A stretch of 64,000 bases of DNA from Thiosocius sp963736445. GTDB taxonomy: Bacteria; Pseudomonadota; Gammaproteobacteria; Chromatiales; Chromatiaceae. Made by a program: the position numbers and the translations under genes. The number at the start of each line of letters is the position of its first letter. Positions within the stretch are counted from its first letter, which is position 1. This document shows positions 53,475 to 62,280 of the stretch, piece by piece. Location of the stretch: the NCBI GenBank assembly GCA_963736445.1, contig CAVTOY010000005.1, forward strand, positions 62,001-126,000, given 5' to 3'. The notes beneath the pieces are model-generated. The model searched no databases. It was not told the DNA's origin and saw only the letters and a program-made list of their open reading frames with translations.

Positions 53475-54395
53475 TCACCACTGCGTAATAGCGCCGCCGC
53501 TGGTCGGCATCACATACTCGGGATCTAGGTATCCCGCCCGCTTGAGACCGAAGCGATCGTTTTGGATGATCCCGTCATCCTGTTTGTCGCGCGCCACCGC
53601 CTCGAACGTTGGGCGCTCCACGCGCAGCCCCCAGCGGCTGACCTGTTCGAGCTCGCCGGTCTCTTCGCTACGGATCGGCACCTGCAGGCGCTCGCCCGAG
53701 GCGCTCACCGCCTCGACGATGATGTAATAGTTCTTCGCGGCCTCGTTGACGTCCGGTATTCGCCAGACACCCGAACGCGCGTCGGGACGGTTCACGATCT
53801 GGATGCTGTACTCCTGTCGCAGTACGGCCTGCAGTCGCTCGAGCTGCGCCAGGGCCTCGCGTGCCGCCTGCGTGTCTTCGTTGCGCAACGCGGCGTTACC
53901 GGCGTTCAATAGCTGTTGCGCACGCGAACGGGGCTCGTCCGATGCGGCAATCGCGAGCACCTCTTGATAGCGGCCGTTGAGGTCCTCCGGCAGCGTCTTG
54001 TCTGGCGCGACGAACGCAACATAGTTGCCCGCCCAGACCAGCAGCGCCGCCGCGAGCCCGCTGGCCACCCACTTGCCCCAGCGACGCCGGCTCACATAGA
54101 TCATTGCCAGCCGGCGCGCAAACCCGGATTGCAGCGGCTGGTAGGTAAAACGGTCTTCCTTGAGCGCCGCCACACCCTGCTCGATCACGTGATCGGGGAC
54201 GTCTATACCCTGTTGCGCATAGATGCCCTTCAGGCGCTGCTTCAGATCCGCCTCGCGACCGGCCTCGTCCAGCTCGCGCGTCACCAGCCGTTCGCGCCGG
54301 CGCAGCGTGTCGACGACATCCATCGCCAGCATGACGTCGTCGAGCGGCTGTCTCTCAAAGCTGGCAGCGCCGAAGGCGGCCGTCGGCTCGCTCAT
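53475..54395 (-). CDS. Membrane protein of DUF6384 type
   Basis: The 306-residue protein has a helical N-terminal cytoplasmic part, one membrane span near residues 110-128 (VASGLAAALLVWAGNYVAFV) and a periplasmic C-terminal half with beta-rich sequence. It matches my memory of DUF6384 proteins, which travel with coiled-coil and 'cell surface' genes; treat this as tentative. It overlaps the upstream gene by 4 bp. Confidence 0.65.
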   Translation of the reverse strand: MSEPTAAFGAASFERQPLDDVMLAMDVVDTLRRRERLVTRELDEAGREADLKQRLKGIYAQQGIDVPDHVIEQGVAALKEDRFTYQPLQSGFARRLAMIYVSRRRWGKWVASGLAAALLVWAGNYVAFVAPDKTLPEDLNGRYQEVLAIAASDEPRSRAQQLLNAGNAALRNEDTQAAREALAQLERLQAVLRQEYSIQIVNRPDARSGVWRIPDVNEAAKNYYIIVEAVSASGERLQVPIRSEETGELEQVSRWGLRVERPTFEAVARDKQDDGIIQNDRFGLKRAGYLDPEYVMPTSGGAITQW

Positions 54396-55576
54396 GCGTT
54401 CAGCTCGAGTGCAAGACCCTTGCCCTCCTCGGCCAGACGCGCTAACTGGCGCTTGCCATCCTCGACGGCATCGCGGATCTCATTCGCGTTCCGCGTTGCC
54501 AGCTGGCGCATATCGGCGATGATCTCGTGCGAACGCGTCTGCCAGTTGACCACCGAATCGACCAACTTCTTGACCGATTCGGCACGCACCGTCGGCCCAT
54601 AGCCCGCCTTGATGGCCGCGTCCTGGACCTTGCCGCCTATATCGGCGAGATCCTCGAGCGATTTGCTGACACCTTCTTTCATCGCCTCGATGGTCTGGGT
54701 GCCTTCATGCAGACCGAATAGGCCCGTGAACGAAGCGGAAAGTGCCGTGAGGACCACCTCGTTGGTGCCAAAGAAGGACACCGCCTGGGCATACACACGC
54801 TCCTTTGCAGTGGTGGTCTGCAGCAGGCGCGCCATGATGACCTCGGAGGTGTTGTAGCCCACCGTCAGGTTATCGGAGAGGTCTTTGGCGATCTGGTAGC
54901 GTTTGTCCTCCATCTGCAGCCGGCGGACTTTTTCGTCGCGTGCCATCTCCAGGCGGGCGCGCTCGGCCATATCGTCACCGCCGTACGACTCGACCGTCTG
55001 CATGGCCTCTGCGAGCACCTGTTTAGCGGCGTCGAGATGGGCCTGGGCCTGATTCAGGACCTCGAGCGCCAGCACCTCCGACTCCTTCAAGGCACCGCGA
55101 AAGTCCTGGTAGGCCTCGAGGATCTTGTTCTCGCGTTGGATCTGCTCGTTGGTCGATGACGTAACATCGAGATAGGTGTCCTTGATCTTCTCGAAGCGGC
55201 TCGCGATATCACCGCGCGTGACCTTCATCCACACATTGCTGACCCGTTCGAAGGTATCCAGACGGCCGTCTTCAATCTGTTCTACCATTTTCTTAGCATC
55301 TTCTCGTATGCTATTGAATGATTCAGTTATTTCTTCATATCGTTCGCCGATCTCCATGGCCTGGACCTGTTCGCGTACGACGTCGTTGAACAGCGACGAT
55401 TTGTCCAGCGTGCGCGCGATGGCGGCGACCCGGTCTTGATCGAGATCGGAGATCAGGTTGAGCAGCGCCATGATCGGCGCCGCTTCGTCATCGTTACCGC
55501 TGGGGACCAGCCCCATGTCGTGCAACGCATTCATCGCCTTGTCCAGATACTGCATCGGGCTCGTAGTGGTGTTCAT
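54392..55576 (-). CDS. Helical cytoplasmic protein, TelA-like in outline
   Basis: From the ATG at 55576 (TTAGGAGCCGCC upstream) the protein has 394 residues and no membrane span. It is entirely helical, with long coiled segments (residues 80-230) and a repeated pattern of Glu, Lys and Gln. The plan recalls TelA/tellurite-resistance-type proteins, but I see no diagnostic motif. The open frame to 55747 is an unlikely extension. First gene of the three-gene set; the 177 nt upstream hold no gene and follow moeA. Confidence 0.6.
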   Translation of the reverse strand: MNTTTSPMQYLDKAMNALHDMGLVPSGNDDEAAPIMALLNLISDLDQDRVAAIARTLDKSSLFNDVVREQVQAMEIGERYEEITESFNSIREDAKKMVEQIEDGRLDTFERVSNVWMKVTRGDIASRFEKIKDTYLDVTSSTNEQIQRENKILEAYQDFRGALKESEVLALEVLNQAQAHLDAAKQVLAEAMQTVESYGGDDMAERARLEMARDEKVRRLQMEDKRYQIAKDLSDNLTVGYNTSEVIMARLLQTTTAKERVYAQAVSFFGTNEVVLTALSASFTGLFGLHEGTQTIEAMKEGVSKSLEDLADIGGKVQDAAIKAGYGPTVRAESVKKLVDSVVNWQTRSHEIIADMRQLATRNANEIRDAVEDGKRQLARLAEEGKGLALELNA

Positions 55577-55753
55577 GGCGGCTCCTAATGAATTCCGAGT
55601 TGGTTTTTTTTGCCGTTGTCCCCGGCGCGCGTTTTGAGGGTCGATGTGGATCCAAAGCAGCGCTCCCTGGCCCAATCCTATGCGGTAATCGATCATATGT
55701 GGATACCCGGCGTCCAACGACATCCGCGAGGCAGAGACAGACCTCACCCTGGG

Positions 55754-57016
55754 TCAGATCTCGATCGCGAAGGGCTGAACTCGAACCAGCTCGCCCTCGA
55801 CGACGCCCGCGCAGTCCTCGTCGAGCAGGATGAAACAGTTGGCGCGACTCATCGAGGTCAGGATGCCCGAACCCTGGGCACCCGAGGGTCTTACGTCCGC
55901 GCGGCCCTGCCCGTCATAGGCCAGGATACCGCGCACGAACTCGAAGCGTCCGGGACGCTTCTTCAGCGCGACGCTCGATCGTGCCTCTACCACCAGCGGT
56001 GTCGGCCAGTCACCGCAGGCCAGGTAGCGCAGCGCCGGACGCACGAACTGTTGAAACGTGAGCATCACCGCGACCGGATTTCCCGGCAGCCCAAAGAATG
56101 CCGCATCGCCGAGCCGCCCGAAGGTCAGCGGCCGCCCGGGCTTCATCGCAATGGTCCAGAACGCCATCTCGCCGAGGCCGCCCAGGATCTCCTTGGTGTA
56201 GTCGGCCTCACCGACCGATACACCGCCGGAGGTGATGACCACGTCGGCCTCGACAGAGGCCTGAACGAACGCGGATTGCAGCGCCTGGCGATCGTCCTTG
56301 ACTACGCCGAGGTCCATGATCTCGACGCCCAACTCGTCGAGCATGGCATACAGCGTGTAGCGGTTGCTGTCGTAGATCTCTCCCTCGCCGAGGGGTTCAC
56401 CGATCGAGCGCAGCTCATCGCCAGTGGAGAAGAACGCGACCCGCGGCCGTCTGCGCACGCGCAGTTCAGCAAAGCCCAGCGATGCCAACACCCCCAGATC
56501 GGCAGGCGCCAGTCGTCGACCGGCGGCGAACACCAGAGTACCGCGTCGGATGTCCTCGCCCGCCTGGCGCACATTCTGGCCAGGTCGATGACGCGCGTCG
56601 AGGCGCACGCGATCGTCGTCGAGCCGCTCGGCCTGTTCTTGCATTACGACGGTATCGGTGCCCGGGGGCATGGGCGCCCCGGTCATAATGCGCACGCATT
56701 GACCTGGCGCACAGGCTTGGGTGACGCATTGACCGGCGAGCGCGGTAGCAATGACACGGTAGTCGCGTGCGCCGTCCGTTGGCAGATCGCTGCCGGCCAG
56801 GGCATAACCATCCATCGCGGAGTTGGTGTGACTCGGCACATCGATCGGTGAAATGCAGTCGGTCGCCAGCACTCGCCCCAGCGCGGCACGGATCGCGACC
56901 TGCTGATCACCGACAAGCGGTGTCAGCGCATCGCGGATCGCCGTCTTGGCCTGATCGACCGTCAGCGCCAGCGGATCGGTTGGGTCGGCACAGGATGCGC
57001 GGGTAGTGACCTTCAT
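55754..57016 (-). CDS. moeA: MoeA, molybdopterin molybdotransferase
   Basis: The 420-residue protein has the MoeA marks AMDGYALAGSDLP, TGDELRSIGEPLGEGEIYDSN, ITSGGVSVGEADYTK, MKPGRPLTFG and GLPGNPVAVMLTFQ. It inserts molybdate (or tungstate) into adenylated pterin. It is the last gene of the tup-mob-moe operon. Strains that use tungsten often have a second MoeA; none is seen here. Confidence 0.95.
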   Translation of the reverse strand: MKVTTRASCADPTDPLALTVDQAKTAIRDALTPLVGDQQVAIRAALGRVLATDCISPIDVPSHTNSAMDGYALAGSDLPTDGARDYRVIATALAGQCVTQACAPGQCVRIMTGAPMPPGTDTVVMQEQAERLDDDRVRLDARHRPGQNVRQAGEDIRRGTLVFAAGRRLAPADLGVLASLGFAELRVRRRPRVAFFSTGDELRSIGEPLGEGEIYDSNRYTLYAMLDELGVEIMDLGVVKDDRQALQSAFVQASVEADVVITSGGVSVGEADYTKEILGGLGEMAFWTIAMKPGRPLTFGRLGDAAFFGLPGNPVAVMLTFQQFVRPALRYLACGDWPTPLVVEARSSVALKKRPGRFEFVRGILAYDGQGRADVRPSGAQGSGILTSMSRANCFILLDEDCAGVVEGELVRVQPFAIEI

Positions 57017-57034
57017 CGCGACTGCCGCCGTCGA

Positions 57035-57619
57035 TCAACAGGCGAGATCGGAGCGCAGCCCCTGGCCGCGTCCGATGAATGCCAATAGGTAGGCCGCTAT
57101 CTCATCGGGCCGGTCGAGCGACAGCTGCGGGAGATCGCCCGGATCCTGGGCAAATGGTCCGCCGTCGGTCGCGATCGCAACGATGTTCCGATCTTCGGGA
57201 AACAACAGTGGCTTTCCCAGCGCGGCGCGATGCAGTTCGATCTTGGGGAAGGCCTCGGCCTTGAATCCCTCCACCAAGACCAGGTCGAGTCGTGACGGAT
57301 CCAGGATCTCCAGCGCCTCGCGCAGGCTGGGCTCCGGGCGCTCGTCCCGACATTCCCGAATCCAACCGATACGACCTCTCGCCGCGACCAACATCTCGTC
57401 GGCACCGGCGGCACGCAGCCGGTAGCTGTCTTTCCCCGGATAATCCATGTCGAAGCTATGGTGCGCATGCTTGACCACCGCTATCCGCAGTCCCGACGCC
57501 TTGAGCAGCGGCAGGAGTTTGAGCAGCAGGGTGGTCTTGCCGGTCCCGCTGAACGCGGCAAAGCCGACCAATGGCAGCGGAAACTCGATGGGCGCGACGG
57601 ATAAGTCTGCAGTGTGCAT
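57035..57619 (-). CDS. mobB: MobB, molybdopterin-guanine dinucleotide accessory GTPase
   Basis: The 194-residue protein has a P-loop (FAAFSGTGKTTLLLKLLPLL), KHAHHSFDMDYPGKDSYRLR and the VEGFKAEAFPKIELHR motif. It aids MobA in making the bis-MGD form of the cofactor, as used by DMSO-reductase-family enzymes. The gene lies 3 nt after mobA. Confidence 0.93.
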   Translation of the reverse strand: MHTADLSVAPIEFPLPLVGFAAFSGTGKTTLLLKLLPLLKASGLRIAVVKHAHHSFDMDYPGKDSYRLRAAGADEMLVAARGRIGWIRECRDERPEPSLREALEILDPSRLDLVLVEGFKAEAFPKIELHRAALGKPLLFPEDRNIVAIATDGGPFAQDPGDLPQLSLDRPDEIAAYLLAFIGRGQGLRSDLAC

Positions 57620-57622
57620 GGG

Positions 57623-58222
57623 CTATTCCCCGGATGCCTCGCGACCCACGGCCGCATAGTCCTCGGGCGTATTGATGTTGCTGAACTGCTCGGGGACATC
57701 GCTGAAATCCACTGTGACCCATGCATTGCGCGGATACCAGCGATCGATCTTGCGTTCGCCCTCCGCCAACGCGGCACGCAGGTCGGGCAGGACCCGCCGA
57801 TGCAGCAGTGCATAGACCGGCTGCAGCCGATTGCCGTCATGGGCCACCGCGATATCTGCGCCCGCATTGTCGAGCCCATTGGCCAGGCGCGGCGCGAGGT
57901 CGGCGACGACGATCGGGCCGTCGCAGGGCAGTGTCAGCAGATACTGTGTCTGCAACTGCTCGAGCCCGGCCAGAAAACCGGCGAGAGGGCCCTGGAAATC
58001 CGCGAGCGAATCGGCGACAACAGGGTATCCGAGCTGCGCATACTCGGCCTGATGACGATTGGCGTTGATCATGACGCTGCCCACCTGGGGCAGGATGGCC
58101 GACAATACGTGTCCGACCAGCAGGCCGTCACCGAATGGCAGCAGGCCCTTGTCACGACCGCCCATGCGGCGGCTCTTGCCACCGGCGAGAATGAGTGCGG
58201 TGATGTGCCGCGGCTCGATCAC
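57623..58222 (-). CDS. mobA: MobA, molybdenum cofactor guanylyltransferase
   Basis: The 199-residue protein starts at a GTG and opens ITALILAGGKSRRMGGRDKGLLPFG, with LLTLPCDGPIVVADLAPRL and the C-terminal WVTVDFSDVPEQFSNINTPEDY, all typical of MobA. It adds GMP to the cofactor. The cofactor it makes suits the DmsA-like enzyme at 10-12 kb. Confidence 0.94.
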   Translation of the reverse strand: MIEPRHITALILAGGKSRRMGGRDKGLLPFGDGLLVGHVLSAILPQVGSVMINANRHQAEYAQLGYPVVADSLADFQGPLAGFLAGLEQLQTQYLLTLPCDGPIVVADLAPRLANGLDNAGADIAVAHDGNRLQPVYALLHRRVLPDLRAALAEGERKIDRWYPRNAWVTVDFSDVPEQFSNINTPEDYAAVGREASGE

Positions 58223-58238
58223 GTCGAGTATCCCATTG

Positions 58239-58946
58239 TCACACCACGACCCTCGCCCGGCGGTCGATCGGCGTCACGGTGTCCGGCAGATCCGCATACA
58301 CCGAACTATCGACCGACAGTCGTCCATTGGCGAGCCTTAGCGTCTGGTTCGCGACATCCGCAAAGTGCAGCGGATCATGTGTCGCCACTACCAGCGCAAG
58401 GCCCTCCTGCTTGAGCTGGCGCAGCAGCGCGACGGTGCGTTGGCGGCTGGCGATGTCCATGTTCGCGGTCGGTTCGTCGAGCAGCATGATGCGTGGCCGG
58501 CGCAGCCAGGCGCGTGCCAGCGCCACCCGCTGCCTCTCGCCGCCAGACAGAAGGTGCACCGCCTGCTCGGCGATGGGAGACAGACCCGACCACTCCAACC
58601 CCTGGCGTACCAATGAATCGCACAGCGAGCGGCCGCCACGCAGCGGATAGCGCAGGTTGTAGCGTACGCTGCCCTCGAAGAGATAAGGCCGCTGGTGCAG
58701 GTAGATGGCGTCGGCGAGCAGCCGCTTTCTCGCCTGGCGCCAGGAATGCGGCAGACCGTCGCTGATAATCGATGCCCTGTCCGGACGCTCCATCCCGGCG
58801 AGGATACGCAGCAGCGTAGATTTGCCGGCCCCGTTTTCACCGCAGATCAGCTGACACTCACCGGGGACGAGCGAGATCCGAGTGTCGTCGAGAATCATTC
58901 GTTTCCCGAAGCGCTTGGCAACCTTTTCGAACGACAGCGATGTCAT
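58239..58946 (-). CDS. tupC: TupC, tungstate ABC transporter ATPase
   Basis: The 235-residue ATPase has Walker A GENGAGKST, signature LSGGERQRVALARAW and Walker B IMLLDEPTANMD. It overlaps tupB by 4 bp. Its place after tupA and tupB sets the substrate class. Confidence 0.9.
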   Translation of the reverse strand: MTSLSFEKVAKRFGKRMILDDTRISLVPGECQLICGENGAGKSTLLRILAGMERPDRASIISDGLPHSWRQARKRLLADAIYLHQRPYLFEGSVRYNLRYPLRGGRSLCDSLVRQGLEWSGLSPIAEQAVHLLSGGERQRVALARAWLRRPRIMLLDEPTANMDIASRQRTVALLRQLKQEGLALVVATHDPLHFADVANQTLRLANGRLSVDSSVYADLPDTVTPIDRRARVVV

Positions 58947-59644
58947 GCGACCTGTCTCCCCTTACCCTGTACGACCTGCAGCAAGCCGTTCAACATGAAG
59001 GCCATCAGCAGCAACACAATACCCAGCGCGATGCCCTGGGCAAACTCTCCCTTACTGGTCTCGAGCGCAATCGCAGTCGGGATGTTGCGGGTGTAGTGCA
59101 GGATATTACCGCCCAGCATCATGGACGCCCCCACCTCGGCAATGATTCGCCCGAACCCTGCCAATAAGGCTGCCAACAGCCCGAAGCGCGCCTCGCGCAT
59201 TAACGTGTAGACCGCGCGCGCGCGGCTGGCACCCAGCGTGCGTGCCGTCTCCCATGCGCGGCGATCGACCGCCTGCAGCGACGAGTGCCCCATGGCGACC
59301 AGGATTGGCAGCGCAAGCACAATCTGGCCGATGATCATCGCCGGCTGGGTAAACAACAGCTGCCATTCGCCCAGCGGCCCCTGCCGCGACAGCAACAGGT
59401 AAAACGTCAGACCAACCACCACGGCCGGAAACGACAAAAAGGTATTGAACACCGTGATCAGCACCCGCCGGCCCGGAAATCGCCCGAATGCCAGCAGGAA
59501 GGCCAATGCCAGCGCGACCGGCGTGGCGATCGCAATAGCGGTCAACGAGACCTGGAACGAAATCCCGACGATTTCCCACAGCCCCGCATCGCCGCCGAAG
59601 AGCAGGCTGAGCGCCTGTTGCGTACTCTCGGTAATCGAACCCAT
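58943..59644 (-). CDS. tupB: TupB, tungstate ABC transporter permease
   Basis: The 233-residue membrane protein has about five spans and an EAA-type loop (GFGRIIAEVGASMMLGGNI), as in TupB/ModB permeases. The gene follows tupA by 24 nt. Confidence 0.9.
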   Translation of the reverse strand: MGSITESTQQALSLLFGGDAGLWEIVGISFQVSLTAIAIATPVALALAFLLAFGRFPGRRVLITVFNTFLSFPAVVVGLTFYLLLSRQGPLGEWQLLFTQPAMIIGQIVLALPILVAMGHSSLQAVDRRAWETARTLGASRARAVYTLMREARFGLLAALLAGFGRIIAEVGASMMLGGNILHYTRNIPTAIALETSKGEFAQGIALGIVLLLMAFMLNGLLQVVQGKGRQVA

Positions 59645-59668
59645 CGCGCTGGCCGGCCCGGTCCCCGA

Positions 59669-60514
59669 TCAGCGTCTCGCCAGCGTCCCAGCCGACGGCG
59701 TGAACAGCTGTTCCCCCGACTTGCGATAGGCCGCTATCGCATGCTGACCCTCTGGGCCTCGGATCCACCCGATCAGCGCCACCGCGCCCTGGTGATTGAG
59801 ATCGGGGTAGCGCGCAGCGCTCACTGCGATAATCGCGTAGGGGTTGTGCAGTTCCTCGTGCCCCCGGTAGGCGATCCTCAGCCGACTCTTGTCACGATAG
59901 GCCAGCCAGGTGCCACGATCGGTCAGGGTGTAGGCGTCGAGTTCATCGGCCATCTGCAGCACCCTGCCCATCCCCTGCCCGGCCTCTCGATACCAGGCGC
60001 CCTCGGGCTTCACGCCGGCCTCGCGCCATATCGCGAGCTCCTTCTTGTGGGTGCCCGAGTCATCGCCGCGCGAGACGAAGACGCTGTTGGTCTGCGCAAT
60101 GCGTCTCAGCGCGTCACTCGCGCTGGCGGCCTGTTGCAGTCCCGCTGGGTCTGTAGGCCCGCCCACGATCACGAAGTCGTTGAACATCACGGGCAGCCGT
60201 TGTTCGCCGTATCCCTCATCGACAAAACGCTGTTCCGCCGCAGGCGCGTGTACCAGTACGACATCGACGTCGCCATCGCGGCCCATGCGCAGTGCCTTGC
60301 CGGTGCCCACCGCAATCACGTGGACTTCATAGCCGGTGGCGGCCTCGAAGCGTGGCAACAGATCGTTCAGCAGGCCCGAGTTCTCGGTGCTCGTGGTGGT
60401 CGCCAGGCGCACTGTGCCGGCACGATCGAAATCGGCCAGCGCGCTTTCGACACCGGCGAGAACCGCCGCGGCGAGCAGAACATGTTTAAGCGTAACCCAA
60501 GGCCTCTGCAGCAT
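59669..60514 (-). CDS. tupA: TupA, tungstate-binding periplasmic protein
   Basis: The 281-residue protein has a signal peptide and then RLATTTSTENSGLLNDLLPR, the TTTS...NSGL ligand loop of TupA tungstate-binding proteins, and VHVIAVGTGKALRMGRDGDVDV. TupA proteins prefer tungstate over molybdate strongly. GGAGGG stands before the ATG. First gene of tupABC-mobAB-moeA, under a sigma-54 promoter. Confidence 0.92.
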   Translation of the reverse strand: MLQRPWVTLKHVLLAAAVLAGVESALADFDRAGTVRLATTTSTENSGLLNDLLPRFEAATGYEVHVIAVGTGKALRMGRDGDVDVVLVHAPAAEQRFVDEGYGEQRLPVMFNDFVIVGGPTDPAGLQQAASASDALRRIAQTNSVFVSRGDDSGTHKKELAIWREAGVKPEGAWYREAGQGMGRVLQMADELDAYTLTDRGTWLAYRDKSRLRIAYRGHEELHNPYAIIAVSAARYPDLNHQGAVALIGWIRGPEGQHAIAAYRKSGEQLFTPSAGTLARR

Positions 60515-60557
60515 TAGTCCCTCCCGCGGGGTTCTGGTTTATCGGCCCCAGAGGCAG

Positions 60558-60573
60558 TGCAAGACCGATGCCA
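60558..60573 (-). promoter_or_regulatory. Sigma-54 promoter for the tup-mob-moe operon
   Basis: TGGCATCGGTCTTGCA on the minus strand has the exact GG-N10-GC spacing, TGGCA at -24 and TTGCA at -12. The start would fall near 60547, 33 nt before tupA. Confidence 0.75.
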
Positions 60574-60661
60574 GCCACTGCAAGTCAGGCCCTAATGGGC
60601 TTGCGCGGTAAGGCCTGTCGAACGTCATGGACAGCAGCGCTGCCAAAATCAGAATCGCGCG

Positions 60662-60674
60662 AGACAAAATGTCC
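60662..60674. promoter_or_regulatory. Candidate enhancer before tupA
   Basis: AGACAAAATGTCC matches TGACAAAATGTCA at 11 of 13 positions, with the palindrome core GACA-AAA-TGTC intact. It lies about 90 bp upstream of the tupA -24 box and also in front of the divergent NtrC-type gene. The rest of 60515-60829 shows no gene. Confidence 0.55.
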
Positions 60675-60829
60675 CAGACTCGACTAGACTGCAGAGACAC
60701 TATGGCCCAGCATTGCTGACTGCCTGCTGCCGGCCTCGGGGAATCGGGTGTTAGTTTTCCTTTTCTTTCCCGGGGTGCAGGAAACCGGGGGGCCTGTCTT
60801 TTTGTTTACTGATCCGATGAGCGGCAGCC

Positions 60830-62245
60830 ATGGCGACACCTACCGAGAACCTCCGCACCCGCTTCAACGACCCCGTCAACGCAGAAGGGCGTGATCTTCA
60901 GCGCAGCTCACGCCTGAGCTCGGTGCTGATCGTCGATGATGAGCCGGGTATTCTCAGCTTCCTGCAGAAGGGCTTGTCCGCACACTTCAGCCTGGTCGAG
61001 GTCGCTGCGGACGCTGATGCCGCCGATGCCCTGCTCGATCGCTGTCACTTCGACCTCATCATCTCCGACATACGACTGCCAGGGCGCTCCGGTGTCGAGT
61101 GGGTCGCTCAGCTGCGCGAACAGGGCCGCATGACGCCGGTGATCTTCATGACGGCGCACGCCGAGTTGCAGACCGCGATCACCGCTCTGCGCGCCGGCGC
61201 CTCCGATTTCCTCCTCAAACCGTTTCGGATGGAGCAGATGCAGACAGCGGTCGGGCGGTGCATGGAGAGCCAGCGGCTGCATCGGGAAAATTTTTTGTTG
61301 CGGCGTCAGGTCGGGCGAATCGAGGAAGGCAGCGGCATTATCGGATCCTGCGACTTGATCGAAGGCGTCTGCGAGGTGATCAAGCGGGTCGCGCCGATGC
61401 CCTCCACCGTGCTCATCCAGGGCGAATCCGGCACGGGCAAGGAATTGGCCGCGCGCGCGATACACCGGTTTAGCGGTCGCAGCGGTTCCTTCGTGCCCAT
61501 CAACTGCGGCGCGGTGCACGAAGAACTGCTGGAAAGCGAGCTGTTCGGACACGCCAAGGGGGCCTTTACCGGTGCGGTCAAGGCAAGAGAGGGTCTGTTC
61601 TCTTACGCCGACGGCGGCACCCTGTTCCTGGATGAGATAGGCGAGATGCCGCTGACGATGCAGACCAAGCTGCTCCGAGTGATTGAAGATCGCAGCGTGC
61701 GCCCGGTCGGCGGAAATCGGGAGACACCGGTCGACGTGCGGATCCTCGCCGCGACCAACCGCGACCTTAAGGCGGAGGTCGACAAGGGAAACTTCCGTCA
61801 AGACCTATTCTATCGGCTCAATGTACTGAGCATCCGTATGCCCGCGCTGCGCGAGCGAATCCAGGATCTACGCGAACTGATCGACCACTTTGCGGGTACG
61901 ATCGCCGCCGACCTGGGCGTTGCCGCGCCACGCTTTCCCGAGACTGAACTGCAGCGACTCACGCAGTATGAATGGCCCGGTAATATCCGCGAACTGAAGA
62001 ACGTCATCGAACGCTGTCTGTTGCTCAATCATCAGCTCACCCAGGGCCTCCCGGGTTGCGCTGAGATCGCCGAGGCAGGCAGTGCGGGGGGTGAGGAAGA
62101 CCTGTTGCTCGAGACTGTCGAACGCCGCCATATCCTGCGCGTGCTGGACAGGGAGGGCGGCAATAAATCCGCCGCCGCTCGCCTCCTCGGCGTATCGCGC
62201 AAGACCCTCGAACGGAAGTGCCAGAGTTGGGGCGTGCACTCCTGA
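60830..62245 (+). CDS. NtrC-family sigma-54-dependent response regulator (second)
   Basis: The 471-residue protein has a receiver (VLIVDDEP, ISDIRLPGRSG, FLLKPF), a complete AAA+ domain (Walker A GESGTGKE, GAFTGA loop, GGTLFLDEIGE) and a Fis-type DNA-binding end (GGNKSAAARLLGVSRKTLERK). It lies divergent to tupABC with a sigma-54 promoter between them, and is followed by its kinase gene. It probably controls tup, or other operons of the same class. It is only moderately similar to the regulator at 21.3 kb. Confidence 0.93.
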   Translation: MATPTENLRTRFNDPVNAEGRDLQRSSRLSSVLIVDDEPGILSFLQKGLSAHFSLVEVAADADAADALLDRCHFDLIISDIRLPGRSGVEWVAQLREQGRMTPVIFMTAHAELQTAITALRAGASDFLLKPFRMEQMQTAVGRCMESQRLHRENFLLRRQVGRIEEGSGIIGSCDLIEGVCEVIKRVAPMPSTVLIQGESGTGKELAARAIHRFSGRSGSFVPINCGAVHEELLESELFGHAKGAFTGAVKAREGLFSYADGGTLFLDEIGEMPLTMQTKLLRVIEDRSVRPVGGNRETPVDVRILAATNRDLKAEVDKGNFRQDLFYRLNVLSIRMPALRERIQDLRELIDHFAGTIAADLGVAAPRFPETELQRLTQYEWPGNIRELKNVIERCLLLNHQLTQGLPGCAEIAEAGSAGGEEDLLLETVERRHILRVLDREGGNKSAAARLLGVSRKTLERKCQSWGVHS

Positions 62246-62280
62246 TCGCCCGGCTGAGCCGGCGCGGCGCCTGAACCCCG

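Noticed and set aside
60712..60729. TGGCCCAGCATTGC as a sigma-54 promoter for the right-hand NtrC gene
   Set aside because: Spacing is one base short.
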